From: Epinephelus fuscoguttatus
Lineage: Eukaryota; Chordata; Actinopteri; Perciformes; Serranidae
Reading direction: 5' to 3'
NCBI RefSeq assembly: GCF_011397635.1
Contig: NC_064760.1
Coordinates: forward strand, 26,138,856-26,202,855
DNA: 64,000 bases
The stretch's first letter is position 1. Each line of letters begins with the position of its first letter. Shown here in pieces: positions 47,571-59,955 of the stretch. A model generated the notes under the pieces. It had not been told where the DNA came from, did not search any database, and saw nothing but the letters and a program-made list of their open reading frames with translations. Both the position numbers and the translations under genes were made by a program.

Positions 47571-50500
47571 CACCAACCCATTTTTTTTTAGGGGGGTCAC
47601 GGGATCCTTAGGGGGACATAGCAGGTCAGCAGTATATGTCACATAGAAGTGGTATACATCATCGCAACTCAGCACTGTTTGTCAAGCCACAAATATGTAA
47701 TAAACATTGAATTTTGGTTAGACACCTACTCAAACTTTTAAAGTTTAGAGTGCATAGGGGTTTAGAACATTGTAATGGAAGTATATGATGGCTATTCCTG
47801 TACTCAATTATGTTTCACAGGTTATTGCAGCAGTTTTTGGGTCAATACCATTTGTTACACAGATTTGGTGCTAAATTTAACAATTTAACCACTTTAAAAT
47901 TGATTTAAAAAAATGGCAAATATTCTTACAAAATACCACATTATGACATCAAGACCATGAGGCACACCATAGAAAAATCAAAAACTTTTGAAATTTGAGA
48001 TTTCTGTACAATTTGCATTTTTGGCGATTGGACGGTAACCACTTCTGTTCTGGAGAAACCCCCTTATTGTCAAAATACCTATGAAAGCCATCCATCCTCT
48101 GAGTGCCTGAGGTCTTTTATTTGTAGCTATTAAGTTTCATGAGGCTTGATTTTGCTAGACATCCCAATAGGTCATTTTATATAATTATTTCCATTTAAAA
48201 AAATGGTCTCACAACAATGAAATGGCTACTATTGGGAGTAAAATTACATTAAGTAATATTACACATTAATAAAACTGGGCTCAGTGAATCCACAAGAGTA
48301 GAAGCTTTCCAAGCTTGCCCAGCTGTTTCAGGACGTTATTTAGCATTTTTAAAGAAATTGAACTATATATTTTGGGACCTGTTTTACATCTTACCTCTTC
48401 AGCAGGAATATATAATCTAAATGGATAAGGTTAGGAAGTCAAAGTATTGAGAGTCAGACTAACACATTGTTGGTGTCTGTCTTTTTGCAGAATATGTTGA
48501 CAATAAAACAAAAAAGAACTTGTCAGGCGTATCCTTAAATTGTTTTTTTTGCCTTACTCAACTGACCAGTGCAGAACTTGAGTCTTTCTGAGGAAATCCC
48601 AAATCATTCCCTCCGTGTGGCCTGGCATGTTGCAGTGAAATGTGTAGAGTGTGTTTGGCGTGCAGTCACTCTCTGATGCCTATCACTGTGATTAGAAGTG
48701 TCATTAGTTCCAGTGCTGCCAGCTCCAGCAGAGCCTGAAAAAACATGTTTATCTATGGACACATGAAGTATAAGAACTTAGGTACACACACACACACACA
48801 CACACACGAACACAGATCCATTCGAGCATGAAAATGTCTGTGTGCCACACGCAAACAGACATGCAATCACTAGCCTTTCCACTCTCACTCTCTTGTGTTT
48901 GTTGTTGTGTCTGTGTTTGTGTGTGTAGTCTTGTCCCCATGTTGCTATGTGTGTGTGTTCCTGTTTGTCTTCGCCATGTGTTTATAATTTATGAGGCTCT
49001 AATAGAGGATTTAAAACACATTAGTTTTAAGAGGACCCGGCTCTTTCTGCATCACTTGCTATAGGAAACACAGTTTACATTTCTCTGTATTAATGAGCGT
49101 AAGTGCTGCGTGCCGTTTGGCGTGGCTGCCTGGTTAGATTTGTGTACTTTTTTCTGCACAAGCAGATGTTTGTGTGTAAACACTCTTTCCCCTCCAGATG
49201 GGGCATCAAATAGATCTCTGAGTGGCCGAAAAGGAAAACGTGTCCTTGGGTGCTTTTAATAGATGATTTATGGATACCGACTGTTTGACATCTTATTTGG
49301 CTCAGAGGATCCTCCCACGCTTTTGGACCAGGCGCTTGCATCAGTGCATGTTGTGTGAAGTATTAAATGGATTATTATTCTTCCATGTGTATTAATTCCA
49401 CCACTGTATTCATATCCCATTTAATTGTTTCCGATTCAGTCATGCTCATATTCTCACAGGGTTTTTAGCTTCTCAGAGGTTGTTTTTTTATCGTGTTTGC
49501 AGAAGTGTCCATGCGCTCAGATTGTAATGTCTCTGTGTGCAGTGGAATGTGTTTGAAGCATTGGTAGGAGTGTGCTGCCCCTTGCCCCTCTCCTCTCCTA
49601 CATGCTGTCTGAAGTGTGTTGCCCTTGCCTCTCCTGTGCCGCCTCTCCACCCTTGTTCTCTCCCCGCACCAGACCTCCCCTCATGCCCTCTGCTCCCTGG
49701 ACTTCTGCGCTCACAACCCTTACACTCCCATAGTGCCTCCTTTCAAATCGTCCCCAACCTTCTACCCTCAACCCCAACCATTCTTTATCCCCCACCCGCC
49801 CTCCTCCATCTTCACCTGCTGTCCATACTTTTCTCCCCTGTCTGTCTCCATCTGCGTCAGAGCTGCAGATGTCCCTTTATCGACAGCTCCTCTGGGACCT
49901 TAAACCCCCACTATCCCTTGCTGCACCTCTTCAGCTTCCACGATCTGGAGCTCGATGCTGGGGTAAAGGAATGTGTCCGAGGCTGGAGGTCTACTCTGTG
50001 ACGAAAAGTCAAACACACATACACGACTTGTGTTTTCTGTGGGAAGGAAACAGCAATATTATGGTGTGAAGACAGATGGCTGCCAGTTCTCATCATCTTC
50101 TCAATAACTTGACCTCACATCTGGCCTGAGGGAACTGCCACAGAGCAAGGTGTATGTATGCAGTAGGTGCATGTGTGTCTTAAGCGTGTGTGTGTGCAGG
50201 GGGAAGGGAACTGATTCCTGCAGTGCAGTTTATAGGACCTCAGTTATTAGATTAGTCAAACATAAACAAAGGGCTATCATTGCAAATGCTGATTATGTTC
50301 CTTTATGATCAACTAAATCTTAAAGTTTAGAGTCAATTCATCTCTTTACGTGATCGTTCCTTCTTTATCTTCATCATGTCTGCCTCCATGACCATGTGTT
50401 GAGTTATAATTGGTCTGCGGTGTTGAGCTGGTAGAACTCTGCGACCTTTGGGCCCGGTCCCTGAGAGAAAGTTCAGTACCAGGAATGGAAACATCACTCT

Positions 50501-50920
50501 TCTGCTGGGCCACACAAACTGCCCCCATACACAAATACAGCCGAGGAGCAGCGCTACTAGAAACAGCTAACGTCAAGACTCTTCGGCATTCAATAATAAG
50601 ATTGAGAAATGGAAGTGGAATGTTGCGACACACTCCTCTTAGCGAGCAATATTGAAGTAATCTACAGATATCAGTCAACCTTGTTTGACAGAATGAGACT
50701 TTCCCCCCTCATTGGTCCAGATGTCCCTCGTGCAAGAGACCCTTTAAAGGAGTGTGAGAGCAGTGATGGGCAACACCCATGGTGAGATGTAGATGCTTTT
50801 AATCTCTTCTATGTAAGCACATTAGCAGGGAGAGGCTTATGTGTGGGTAGTTTACACTGAAGATACAGTTATGCTGTGGCTGACAGCTGTTGAGGGTGGA
50901 AGGCATTTTGGTCATGTCTT
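47571..50920 (+). other. col23a1 intron 2, no gene seen
   Basis: AT-rich sequence at about 47600-48300 may be repeat-derived but has no clear ends. A (CA)n lies at 48784-48807. A pyrimidine-rich tract of roughly 300 bases lies at about 49570-49870 on the + strand; its Pro/Leu/Ser-rich open frame is a composition artefact. No exon is recognised. Confidence 0.45.
48784..48807. repeat. (CA)n microsatellite
   Basis: About 12 uninterrupted CA units. Confidence 0.9.
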
Positions 50921-51457
50921 AAGTTAAAAGGAAACTTGGGTATTTTTGAACCTGGATCCTATTTTTCCATGTTTTTGTGTCTAAGTGACTAATGGAGACA
51001 ACAATTTTTGAAACTGGTCCAGTATTGAAGAGACCGCTGTGGCGAAACCGGCTGCAATGTAATCCCTACAGGCAATTGTGCACCATCTATTTATATCCAT
51101 TAAAACTGGAGGTTTTTGGTACTGACAGGCTCAGATTGTTAATATAAGTGTCCAGTAACATTAAGGAAAAGACCCTACAGAGAAATGAAACTGCTGATCC
51201 CGTGTGCTTTTTAGTGTGTGTAACCAAGTCTCGCTCAAGAAGAAGTCTCCTTCTGAAATCTCGCTGACTTTCCACATTGTTGAAAACGGCTAAATATTCA
51301 GCCATGACACTGAAAATCTTTCCAACACAACACACTCTTCCAGGCGCACCTCTTTCTAACTCGGCAACAAGTCACCTTGAGCAAGACTTGGTCACAATTA
51401 GTAACAGTGAAAGTTAAGGAGAAACCTTTAATTTCCCAGCAGGGTCCTTTTCGTAAT

Positions 51458-52140
51458 GTTGTCAGACACTTACAATAATAATGATAATAATTCAGTCAGG
51501 AACACGTTAGTCAAAGAAAACTTTATTTCCATTTGCAGTATTATATTTGGTGGAATGGCTCTGTTCTGGGGCCTCTCTGCCTTTCCTCGGGCCTATGCAG
51601 AAAGCTTCTTCACATGCCTATGTGGAAAGCATAAGGCGGAGAGAGCACACCTCTCTGCCCTTCCACGCGCCTGCATTGAAAGCCTTAAGGCAGAGAGAGC
51701 ACACCTCTCTGCCCTTCCATGTGCAAATTAGGAGATCTTGAGGCAGAGAGAGCAAACCTCCCTGCCCTTCCATGTGCCTACATGGCAAGCCTGAGGCAGA
51801 GTGAGCAGCAGCAACGACCTGCGGAAACAGAACAGAGCATCAATGACAAACATTGATAAGTCAGACACAGCATGAAAAGGAGGAGCTGGGGTGGAGGTGG
51901 GTTACAAAGTGGCTTGCAGAGGAATCAGCAACTGTAGGCAGGCCAGAGCAGTTTAAATAGGGCGCCCTGAATGAGATTTGCCAATTGGTTGCATAGAAAG
52001 GAATCATGTGATCTATCAGCTGACTCCCTTCCGTCAATCAGCTGCTCCATCAGTTGATTGGCCTGTTTGGATCAGTTGATGTAGCTGAGGTGTGAGCTGA
52101 GCTTGACATGGTGTCCTGTCTGAAATAATGCTACATATGC
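51458..52140 (+). mobile_element. Unknown repeat element with 53-bp tandem units, copy 1
   Basis: Homologous along its length to about 59956-60785. Shared landmarks are TTGTCAGACAC, CAGTCAGGAACAC then TTAGTCAAAGAAAACTT, GGCTCTGTTCTGGGGCC, the tandem array, GAACAGAGCATCA, AGTCAGACACA, GCATGAAAAGGAGGAGCTGG, TTTAAATAGGGCGCCCTGAA, AATTGGTTGCATAGAAAGGA, ATCATGTGATCTATCAGCTG, and GTGTCCTGTCTGAA near the end. CAGTCAGGAACAC and GTGTCCTGTCTG are roughly inverted, hinting at transposon ends, but homology continues past them on both sides, so boundaries are unsure. Confidence 0.7.
51625..51783 (+). repeat. 53-bp tandem array, three units
   Basis: Three units of exactly 53 bp (51625-51677, 51678-51730, 51731-51783) with the core AGAGAGAGCACACCTCTCTG followed by CCCTTCCA, plus partial units on both sides. 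The core contains the short palindrome AGAG...CTCT. Confidence 0.85.
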
Positions 52141-52351
52141 TCAGTTTTGATCCTGTCAATGGCAAAAACAACCACTTGTAATGGACATAAACTGACAGTG
52201 CACAATTGCATGTAGGGAGTAAGCTGCAGCCTGTTTCGTGGCTGCAGCTGGAGCAGCCTCTCTCAATACTGGACCAATTTCAAAAACTGTTGTCTCTATT
52301 AGTCACTAAGATGTATAAAAGATGGGAAATATGGATGTTTTCTCTTTAAGT

Positions 52352-52941
52352 GGCCTCTTACCACTCTCTATCTGAGCTCTTTTCCTTCATGTGGCAGATG
52401 CTTTGTTAAAAAATAAAAACCAAACTAATGGTGTTGCAAAAAAAAGGCAAGTTCTGCATTCTGCATTTAGTTCTGCATTTGTTCTTTGAATACTCCTCTG
52501 AAGATACTCCCACACTGCCCCTGGCAGACAGCAAGACGACAACCCCCTGGTGCTGACGGATGAATCTCACACTGAGTGGAACTTTTGATATCTTGGTCTT
52601 CTTTTCCAACCCTTCACTCTGTCTTCTTTTTCCCCAGATAGAGATAGAGAGAAACAGAGGTAGGGCCGAGGCGGGCCAAGCTGCTCTGTGTCCGACAAGC
52701 TGGGCTTCCCGGTGGGTGATAAGTGACGGAGCAGGGCCACGAGTGGCCCGGGTATGCGGGGGACAACCATGGGGAGGCCCTTATGTGTCAGAGGGCAGGT
52801 CGGAGGTCATGAGTGAGGAAGATGAAGAGAGACCGAGTTGAGCCCCTTTAGGTACCACAACACAGATGGCGATGAGGGGTAATAAGAGAGGGAGCTAGTA
52901 TCGGTGCAGACAAAGGCATGGGAACTACTTCTACTGAGATA

Positions 52942-52972
<31 letters not shown>

Positions 52973-54300
52973 CATGAGTGTGAGAGTGTAAGTGACACCT
53001 TTAAACTCGCCCTCCCACACTAATGAAGCATCTGCAAGCTCAAACACTCTACTTAAAGCATAATAATCAAAGAGGAAAGCTGTCCGACCGAGGCAATTAA
53101 GAGGTTTGTTTTCCAAATGCCTGTTTGAAGCAGCTGACTTTCTGCCCATTAATCTTTCATGGAGCTCAAGGCAGAAAATCCACATTACGTTACAGATAGG
53201 TGCACATATTTGGGCAAGCTGTTTATTTACCATGAAATTCAAACTACAGGGTCGTTAGCTCATATTATAATTTGTGTCATATATGCTTTTCTGATGCTCT
53301 GGGCTTCATTTAATGTGGTCTCAGTTTGGGGCCACAGCGGTTGGCAGGTGTGACTAATTAGGATGTGTGTGTATAACTATGTGTATAAGTGTGTGAGAGA
53401 GAAAGTGAGGAAATCACCCTGAGATGAGAAGGGTGTGTGTGGATGTCTGGATGCGTGTTTGTACTCATGAGTGATTGTGCAGGGCTTTTAGCGTGTGTAT
53501 GTATTTGGAGAGGATCACAGGACCGGACTTCAGCTGTGGGATGACCCCCTAGCTGAGGTCCTGCAGGCCCCCGGGGTCCCACCGCTGCAGTGGGTCCCTG
53601 CTCTCTCAGTGGGTGCTCGCTGTAACAGCGTCCTGCTAGCTGGCACTAAGTCTGTTAGCTGGAGTAATGAGATTTTAAAGAGCGTTATAAAGGTGTTGTG
53701 TTCAAGGAGATACAATCTGAGTTGAGTTAAACTCAGGAAGCCACACAAAACAAGGGAACATAAATGCTTTCACAGTCTGTTCATCACATTCAGACTCTGG
53801 TGTGTCTTTCTCTTTAACTTTCAGCATGTTAGGCTAATTACCTCCTGTCCTGCTTGGCTCCCCCGCCTCTTAATAAAAATCAAATCTCTTTGCAGACAAG
53901 CATTTCCTGTTTGGCAGGAAATTGACTACAGAGATAAGGCCTTATTTGCATAAAGATGGCAGAGAGAGGAAAGTAGCATGTAATTATTTGCAGGGAGTCA
54001 GGTCAGACCTCATTTCTACTCGAGGGTAAAGTCCTTGTCCTGATAGCAGCTGGATTATCTCTATAGCAATCCTTTGATTCAGTTGATTTATTTGATGTTC
54101 TCTTATCACAGATGTCGGCCTAAGGACAGTTCCCATGCACTTGGCATAGCATGAGAATCATTATGCAGTCCAAATGTGCTGATTTATTGAGATGCTATCA
54201 GGTGTCTAACCAATGTTCCTTAGATGCGGTACGACCACAACAGGCAGAGGGGATGTGTTTGGGACAATGTTTTTAGTGTGTCAGAGATTATAAAACTAAA
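52352..54300 (+). other. col23a1 intron 2, no gene seen
   Basis: A (TG)n lies at 52945-52972. No collagen-type exon was found in the GC-richer stretches at 52640-52840 and 53510-53660, which were specifically read in all frames for Gly-X-Y. Confidence 0.5.
52945..52972. repeat. (TG)n microsatellite
   Basis: About 14 uninterrupted TG units. Confidence 0.9.
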
Positions 54301-54702
54301 TTAAAGGAACAGTTGGACATTTTGGGAAATACTCTTAACTGCTGTCTTGGCAAAAGTAACTTAAGAAGATTGATACCACTGTCATACCTCTTTGTTAAAT
54401 ATCTATGTCTATATGTCAGTTTGAAAAGCTACTCATCATAACATATTAAATTATTGTTATAACACATTATTGTTAATGTATTTATTTAGTAATTCTTTAA
54501 AACTTGCCTAACTAGGTGCTATAATGATCATCTCTGGTAACTTGTTCTGCATTTTGATGGCTTGATACATTACACATCTGCATATTATGAAGCGAGGAGA
54601 TGGTTAGCCTAGCTTAGCATTAAGACTGAAGGCAAGGAGAAACAGCTGGCCTGGCTGTATCAAAAGATAACACGGTCCACCTACCAGCACCTTTAAATAA
54701 AA
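54300..54702 (+). mobile_element. MITE-like repeat of a family common in teleosts
   Basis: Left end TTAAAGGAACAGTTGGACAT then TTTTGGGAAATAC, followed by AGAAGATTGATACCACTGTC. Later come GGTTAGCCTAGCTTAGCATT, AAACAGCTGGCCTGGCTGTA and the right end CCACCTACCAGCACCTTTAA. A different stretch of about 180 bases at 54410-54590 interrupts the usual order. Recognised from memory of the pattern. Confidence 0.65.
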
Positions 54703-55660
54703 CAAATTAACATAACAATAAAAATATCAATCATATATCAATATATCATGATTTGATATATTTGGGCTGGTAACATTAGAAGGTCTAGAGGACACACAAG
54801 ATTAAATCATAACCCTAACCTTAACCTCTTCGTGGTTGTATCCAGGTCTCTTAATACATCCATGATTTACAGCTATGGTTAACTGTGATACTGCTAATCT
54901 TGGCGAGTGTAAAACAGGCACTGAAATAGCGACAGCTGCAGCAACTCCTATACATATGTTATGTTACCTAACCAGCCTGTTGCCGTGGTAGCAATTTGTA
55001 AATGGATAGCACCCACCTGACACCCAGTGGCCATGCCCTTAGTTATGCATAAATTCAAGCATTGTTATATAATCCAAACCAGTGAGCTATAAAAATTCAC
55101 CCCCTGTACAGTTGTCATGAACGTGGAAAGTAGCGTACACAGACCAAAACTGTTTTTGTACCAGACTTTAAGCATGTTTATTTCTGCTGTAAAGCTGGGG
55201 CATTTTAACATGAGGTATCTATTGCAGTTGACTTACTTTTGGAGCCAGCCTCAAGTGGCCATTCGATGAACTGCGGTCATTGGCACTTCTGCGTTGGCTT
55301 CATTTTTCAGCCCTGGAGGTATCCGCTTGCTCATGCCTTGACTAGCTGTTATCACCTTCCTTTCCTGAAGCGTTCCTACAAACCAGTCCTCGGTTTGCCC
55401 CTCACCAACAGCCGCAGCACCAGCCACCATCAAGGCATCCATGCATTAGCGCAGGCTCACCTTCCAAAGACTGGCTAACTTTCAAAGATGGACTTTGTTT
55501 GCATATTGTAATGTGTAGCTGTGGTTATTGTGTCAGATCAGACATGTTTTGGGGGCCGTGGAGATGTCTGTGTGCGATAGGGTTTGGTAGGTTTGGCTGC
55601 TTTCTGTTTCAGAGTGAGCTCATCTGTGTTTCTTGGTCAGGTAATGAGCTGAAGAGGGGC

Positions 55661-55734
<74 letters not shown>

Positions 55735-56298
55735 CTTCAAACAGTTTTTATGCTGTTATTGGAACCTCATGTCTCACTTGCATTTTCAGCATTCTTTCTT
55801 TCTGTGCTTTTTATTTTATATCCATCAGTGAAATCCCAGATGCCAAAAGCTTCCAATATATATTAGTGATATTTTTTTATATGCACTTGGGACACAATAT
55901 GCACAATATGTCTATAGACAGTTTAAAAGAGGGTGCTGACCTGTCATCCAGTGGCTCAGCAGAAGTGCGTTAACATTTTGAGTTACCCAGTGATGGGGTC
56001 AGAGTTTGGCTCTGGCTTTCTTCAACCACCCTTTGAATCACAGAAACCCAACTCATGACAAACTTGTGATTTTATCCAGACTTTAGGTAGCCTAGTATAT
56101 GCAGGTTTGTTGAGTATGTATTTGTGATTTATTAATGGTTGTAGACTGAGAAATTGTGAAATATTGTGTCAGCTTTGGATGATGGTGATGATCCCTGACA
56201 TCAGATCAGTTTGTTGATTCTGTCTTTCTAAGACTTTGGAGTGTGCCGGACAAATTAACATAAAAGTTAGTATTGATGTTCGTAATACCCAAAAGAGG
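54703..56298 (+). other. col23a1 intron 2, no gene seen
   Basis: Holds the longest TG array of the window (55662-55732). No exon is recognised. The open frames over the TG array are repeat translations. Confidence 0.5.
55662..55732. repeat. (TG)n microsatellite, longest in window
   Basis: About 35 uninterrupted TG units over 71 bases. Confidence 0.97.
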
Positions 56299-56530
56299 AT
56301 GGCATGGTGGTGTAGTGGTTAGCACTGTCGCCTCACAGCAAGAGGGTTCCTGGTTCAACCCTAGGAGGGAGCCCTTCTGTGCGGAGTTTGCATGTTCTCC
56401 CCGTGTCAGCATGGGTTTTCTCCAGGTACTCCGGCTTCCTCCCACAATCCAAAGACATGCAGGTTGGGGATAAGTTAACTGGTGACTCTAAATTGGCCGT
56501 AGGTCTGAATGTGAGTGTGAATGTCCTACT
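56299..56530 (+). mobile_element. tRNA-like SINE family, copy 3
   Basis: Starts GGATGGCATGGTGGTGTAGT with A-box-like TGGTGTAGTGG and B-box GGTTCAACCC, then GCGGAGTTTGCATGTTCTCC, CTCCGGCTTCCTCCCAC, AAAGACATGCAGG and GGTGACTCTAAATTGGC. The 3' end is truncated compared with the copy at 34612. Confidence 0.8.
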
Positions 56531-56979
56531 TGAACCTCTGTTATTCGAGGAGGGGTGCCCGTCAAGCTCCAGGCCCCCACAGGAGTGTGTGCACTGGATG
56601 CTGGTAGGTCAAAGGTTGTGAATTGCTATAGCAGTTTTATCAAATTAGGCCAGGGTTAGCAATGAAAGCACCCAGTATGAGTGATCACAAAGCCTTAAAC
56701 TTGCCCACAGAGGCACCATTTACCCAACCACAGAATCAAACGCCCCTAACTGCGGGATCAGAAGTGACCTGATTGGCTGAGAGCGACTTCTGGCAATACT
56801 TATCCTTCCTCTGTGGTCTTCCTAGCTCACAATGTTGTTGTGGGAACGATGCTGAGACTGGAGTGATGTCTTTAAACTGTGTACAGATCCCGTTCGAACT
56901 AATTCAAACACATGGGATATTATAAATGTTTGTGTCTGCTCTGTTTTTAGTGGCAGATTTGCATTATACAGTCCTAACA

Positions 56980-57007
56980 CACACATACATACACACACAC
57001 ACACACA
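56980..57007. repeat. (CA)n microsatellite, interrupted
   Basis: CA units with two CATA interruptions. Confidence 0.85.
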
Positions 57008-57499
57008 TCTGATTTCCTACGGGCACTATTGCTCACATATACAAACAGTTGATGGGCTCTCTAGAGCACGCCCCGTGAGTCAGCCGTTATTCCCGTCATT
57101 GCGTGGGTACATACCTGTCAGAGTTTATTGAAATAAAATGCAGGTGAGGAGATGGCAGAAAGTTTTCCGATCTGTGTAGGCTGATCTGTTTTACTGCTCA
57201 GGAGGAGTTCTGAGCTCCGGTTTATAAAACTGAAATGAGATCCAGTATGGAATATAGCATGAGCCACAAATCACTGTACTGAATCACCATTTTTCAGAAC
57301 ACATCCCTCATTTTAGAGGAAGAATAATGTGCATTTGTACTTAACCTCCTACCATCTAAACTATTATGTTAAATATTGCAAATTCTTATTTTAATTTGGA
57401 CAAGAACTCATGTGGCATAGACATGGAAGTGCTCTGTAATACTGAAAGTATACATCACAGTGATCATTTTATTGCCTGACAAAGTTACATTATTGTCTA

Positions 57500-57755
57500 A
57501 CCTGGTCTCACTTTCAGCTCATCAAGTATCGACGCTTGGTCAGTGTGTCCTGTCAGCATCAGGCACTAATGCACCAAGGCACCCTTTAGCGACCGTATGA
57601 GATGCCCTGGTCTGCAGCACTTCTTGACGCTCCAGGCAATTACTGTCTTATAAAGAGCCAGAAAGTCAGCATATGGGTCTAACAAATTCTGGACTTTCAC
57701 TCAGGAGCCTGCTGTTTGTGTCCAGTGTGAAACCAAAAGTCAATCAAGTTATTTT
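57500..57755 (+). repeat. Interspersed repeat, related to 34975-35440
   Basis: Shares CACCAAGGCACCCTTTAG, CGTATGAGATGCCCTGGTC, GGGTCTAACAAATTCTGGAC, TTTCACTCAGGAGCCTGCTG and TTTGTGTCC in the same order and orientation as the copy near 35 kb. Confidence 0.5.
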
Positions 57756-59620
57756 AGTAACAATGTAGAATGCTTGTATGAGTAGCATACTATGCTACTG
57801 ATGTATGTCAGGGGATATGATATGACATTAGGAACAAACGCGCTTATTTTAAGCCAAACCATAATGGGGTTTTTTTCTACACCTAACCACATTCTGTCTC
57901 TGCCTAAACCTAAAAACCAAGCTTCTTTACCTTTGTTCTATGTTTACTTTGAAAAAACTGTACATTTAACATGCAGAAACTGCACATTTCTTGCTAGAAC
58001 AGAAGTTTCTTTTGAGAGGACACTATGCATGTCGAGTGTAAACTGACCTGTTGTTTCTGAATGTCCAAAACTGGCACAGGAGGGGTCCCAGCACGTTATA
58101 TTTTGACAATAGGGAACACTTTGTAATATGCTTATGTTTGCATATTAGTTGCATTTATACGGTTAGGTCTGTACAACAGCTGGTGTAAAGTGGGGGACTC
58201 CTATTGTGATGGGAACAGGAAGTGCACCTATTATTGTGGCGCCTGAAGTGTGTTGTGAATATGGCTGTCTCCAGCAAAGGAGCAGTTGAGTCACCTTAAA
58301 AGGTTGTTTTCTTGATGAGTAACACACTGTGCGAGCACCAGATGAGTGATGATGTGTTGTATCATGCATGTGGTAATGCAGCTACAAACAGGATTAGTTT
58401 AGAATAAATCCAAGTAAGATAAGCCTTTAATTGATGCCCAGAGAGGAAATTTGATGGTTGCAGCACCACGAGGACAGAAAAACATAACTACAGATAATTG
58501 GAGAAAGTAAAAAATAGAAAATAGGAGTGCTATAAAAGTAAAACAAGAAGTAAAGTTCTTGCATTCAGGAAGTTCCACCATACAAGAGACTTGAGAGTTA
58601 TCTGCCTGAGAGGTGGAAAATCAATCTAAAAATTGATTGATGGCTAGCAGCTGTATGAAATATATGTGATTTGATGGTCTAATACACTCAAACCCACAAA
58701 AAGATTGTCTGTCCCAGTACATTGGCTTGTTGTATTCACCAGTGGGTGGTTCCTCCGCTGCAGCTGGGACTAAGTGTCTTCCTCAGGGCCATTAAAGTGG
58801 TAGCTTTTGATTTTGGGAAGAATACTTCTCATTCACTTCCCTGTCCCAAATCTGTTTCCTTCTCAGCTAACCTTTAGGCGATCATCACCCTCAGCGATTA
58901 TGGGCTAATCAATCGTATTTACTGCCTGACACGGAACAAAACGGCCTACAGATGACTTTTCCTCCTGCACTGATACAGACCCTCACAGTCTGGTCATAGT
59001 TAGCACTGGCGAACAGTACACATGAAATCTCAAACCTCTCTCCGCAGCCACTTCTGTAAAGGTCTTCTAATGTCAGATGCTACTAACAAACAGCACATGG
59101 TTTCTGTTTGAGGGAAGCATCTCTCACTGTTGTTGCACTCTGTGGTCTGTTGCTCCAAACCAACAGAAGGACTGACGTGTACGGTAAATGTCCTCCTACA
59201 GGGGGGTGTTAGCTCTGAACTCTTGTATGCATTTGTGTTCAGGTTTCACGAGAAAAGATGAGATAAAGTTAGAGGGGTAATGTAATGTCATGGTACTCAG
59301 AAAGCCAGGTGGAGGCAAAGTCCACGTCTTCATGACATCAGATTTGACTAATGGAAGAGTGGAAAATTGAACAGCACTTTTTTTTTCTCTCATGATCTGA
59401 GTTCAGCCTGAGATCCTCCTGTTTTTAGTGCTGCCTGTGTTATCAAGCAACCTGAGTCACTGCCTTTATATTAACGTAATGTAGTGTATCTTAGACGGAC
59501 CTTTATTTAGAGTGTCTACATTTTATGTCCTTACTGCTTTATATTTTTTTTCTTTGTTTTGTATTGTATTTGTTTTTTCTGATTCTATGCTTCAGTTAGA
59601 GGCACTTTGTAATTTACAGT
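57756..59620 (+). other. col23a1 intron 2, no gene seen
   Basis: AT-rich, with no coding, RNA or well-bounded mobile feature recognised. Confidence 0.45.
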
Positions 59621-59955
59621 AATACTTCACCCCTCAAATGACCATTTGTATTTCAGTTACTCACTCTGTGTTACTCTGAATTCATGAAAAAAACATTGTT
59701 TTTCTATCATGCCTCCATGGTGAATGAAGAATCCAAAAATACATATATTCTTGATTAATTGAAGTAAAACTGGTACTCGTTTAATAACAGCAAAACTATA
59801 TCAAAACATCCGTTTACAAACTCTCATGCAATTCTTGTAGTATCATTCAAGTCTCATTTATCCAGTTGTTTGCTCAATACTTCCCAAACAGGCAGCCCTT
59901 TCTGACAGGGAACTGAATGGAAAGTGAAACCTGTCTATGCTGTGCTGCTCAGCTT

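Larger units (their letters stand above)
50924..52351. mobile_element. Inverted-repeat element hosting the 53-bp tandem repeat, copy 1
   Basis: The left arm (about 50924-51140) and right arm (about 52145-52351) are reverse complements. Examples are AGTGACTAATGGAGACAACA against TGTTGTCTCTATTAGTCACT, TTTTGAAACTGGTCCAGTAT against ATACTGGACCAATTTCAAAA, and CAATTGTGCAC against GTGCACAATTG. The interior carries unrelated sequence (about 51145-51455), then the repeat with 53-bp units. No transposase is recognised. The arms indicate a non-autonomous DNA transposon. Confidence 0.75.

Noticed and set aside
48784-48807. CRISPR-like or regulatory repeat at (CA)n and other dinucleotide arrays
   Set aside because: These are simple microsatellites without spaced unique segments; the genome is clearly eukaryotic.
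49537-50001. 154-codon Pro/Leu/Ser-rich frame
   Set aside because: It is explained by translation of a pyrimidine-rich tract, which produces few stop codons in any frame.
53510-53600. GC-rich stretch with GPRGPAGP-like reading on the minus strand
   Set aside because: It looks collagen-like for a few residues only, lies on the wrong strand for col23a1, is not sustained as Gly-X-Y, and lacks splice sites in phase.
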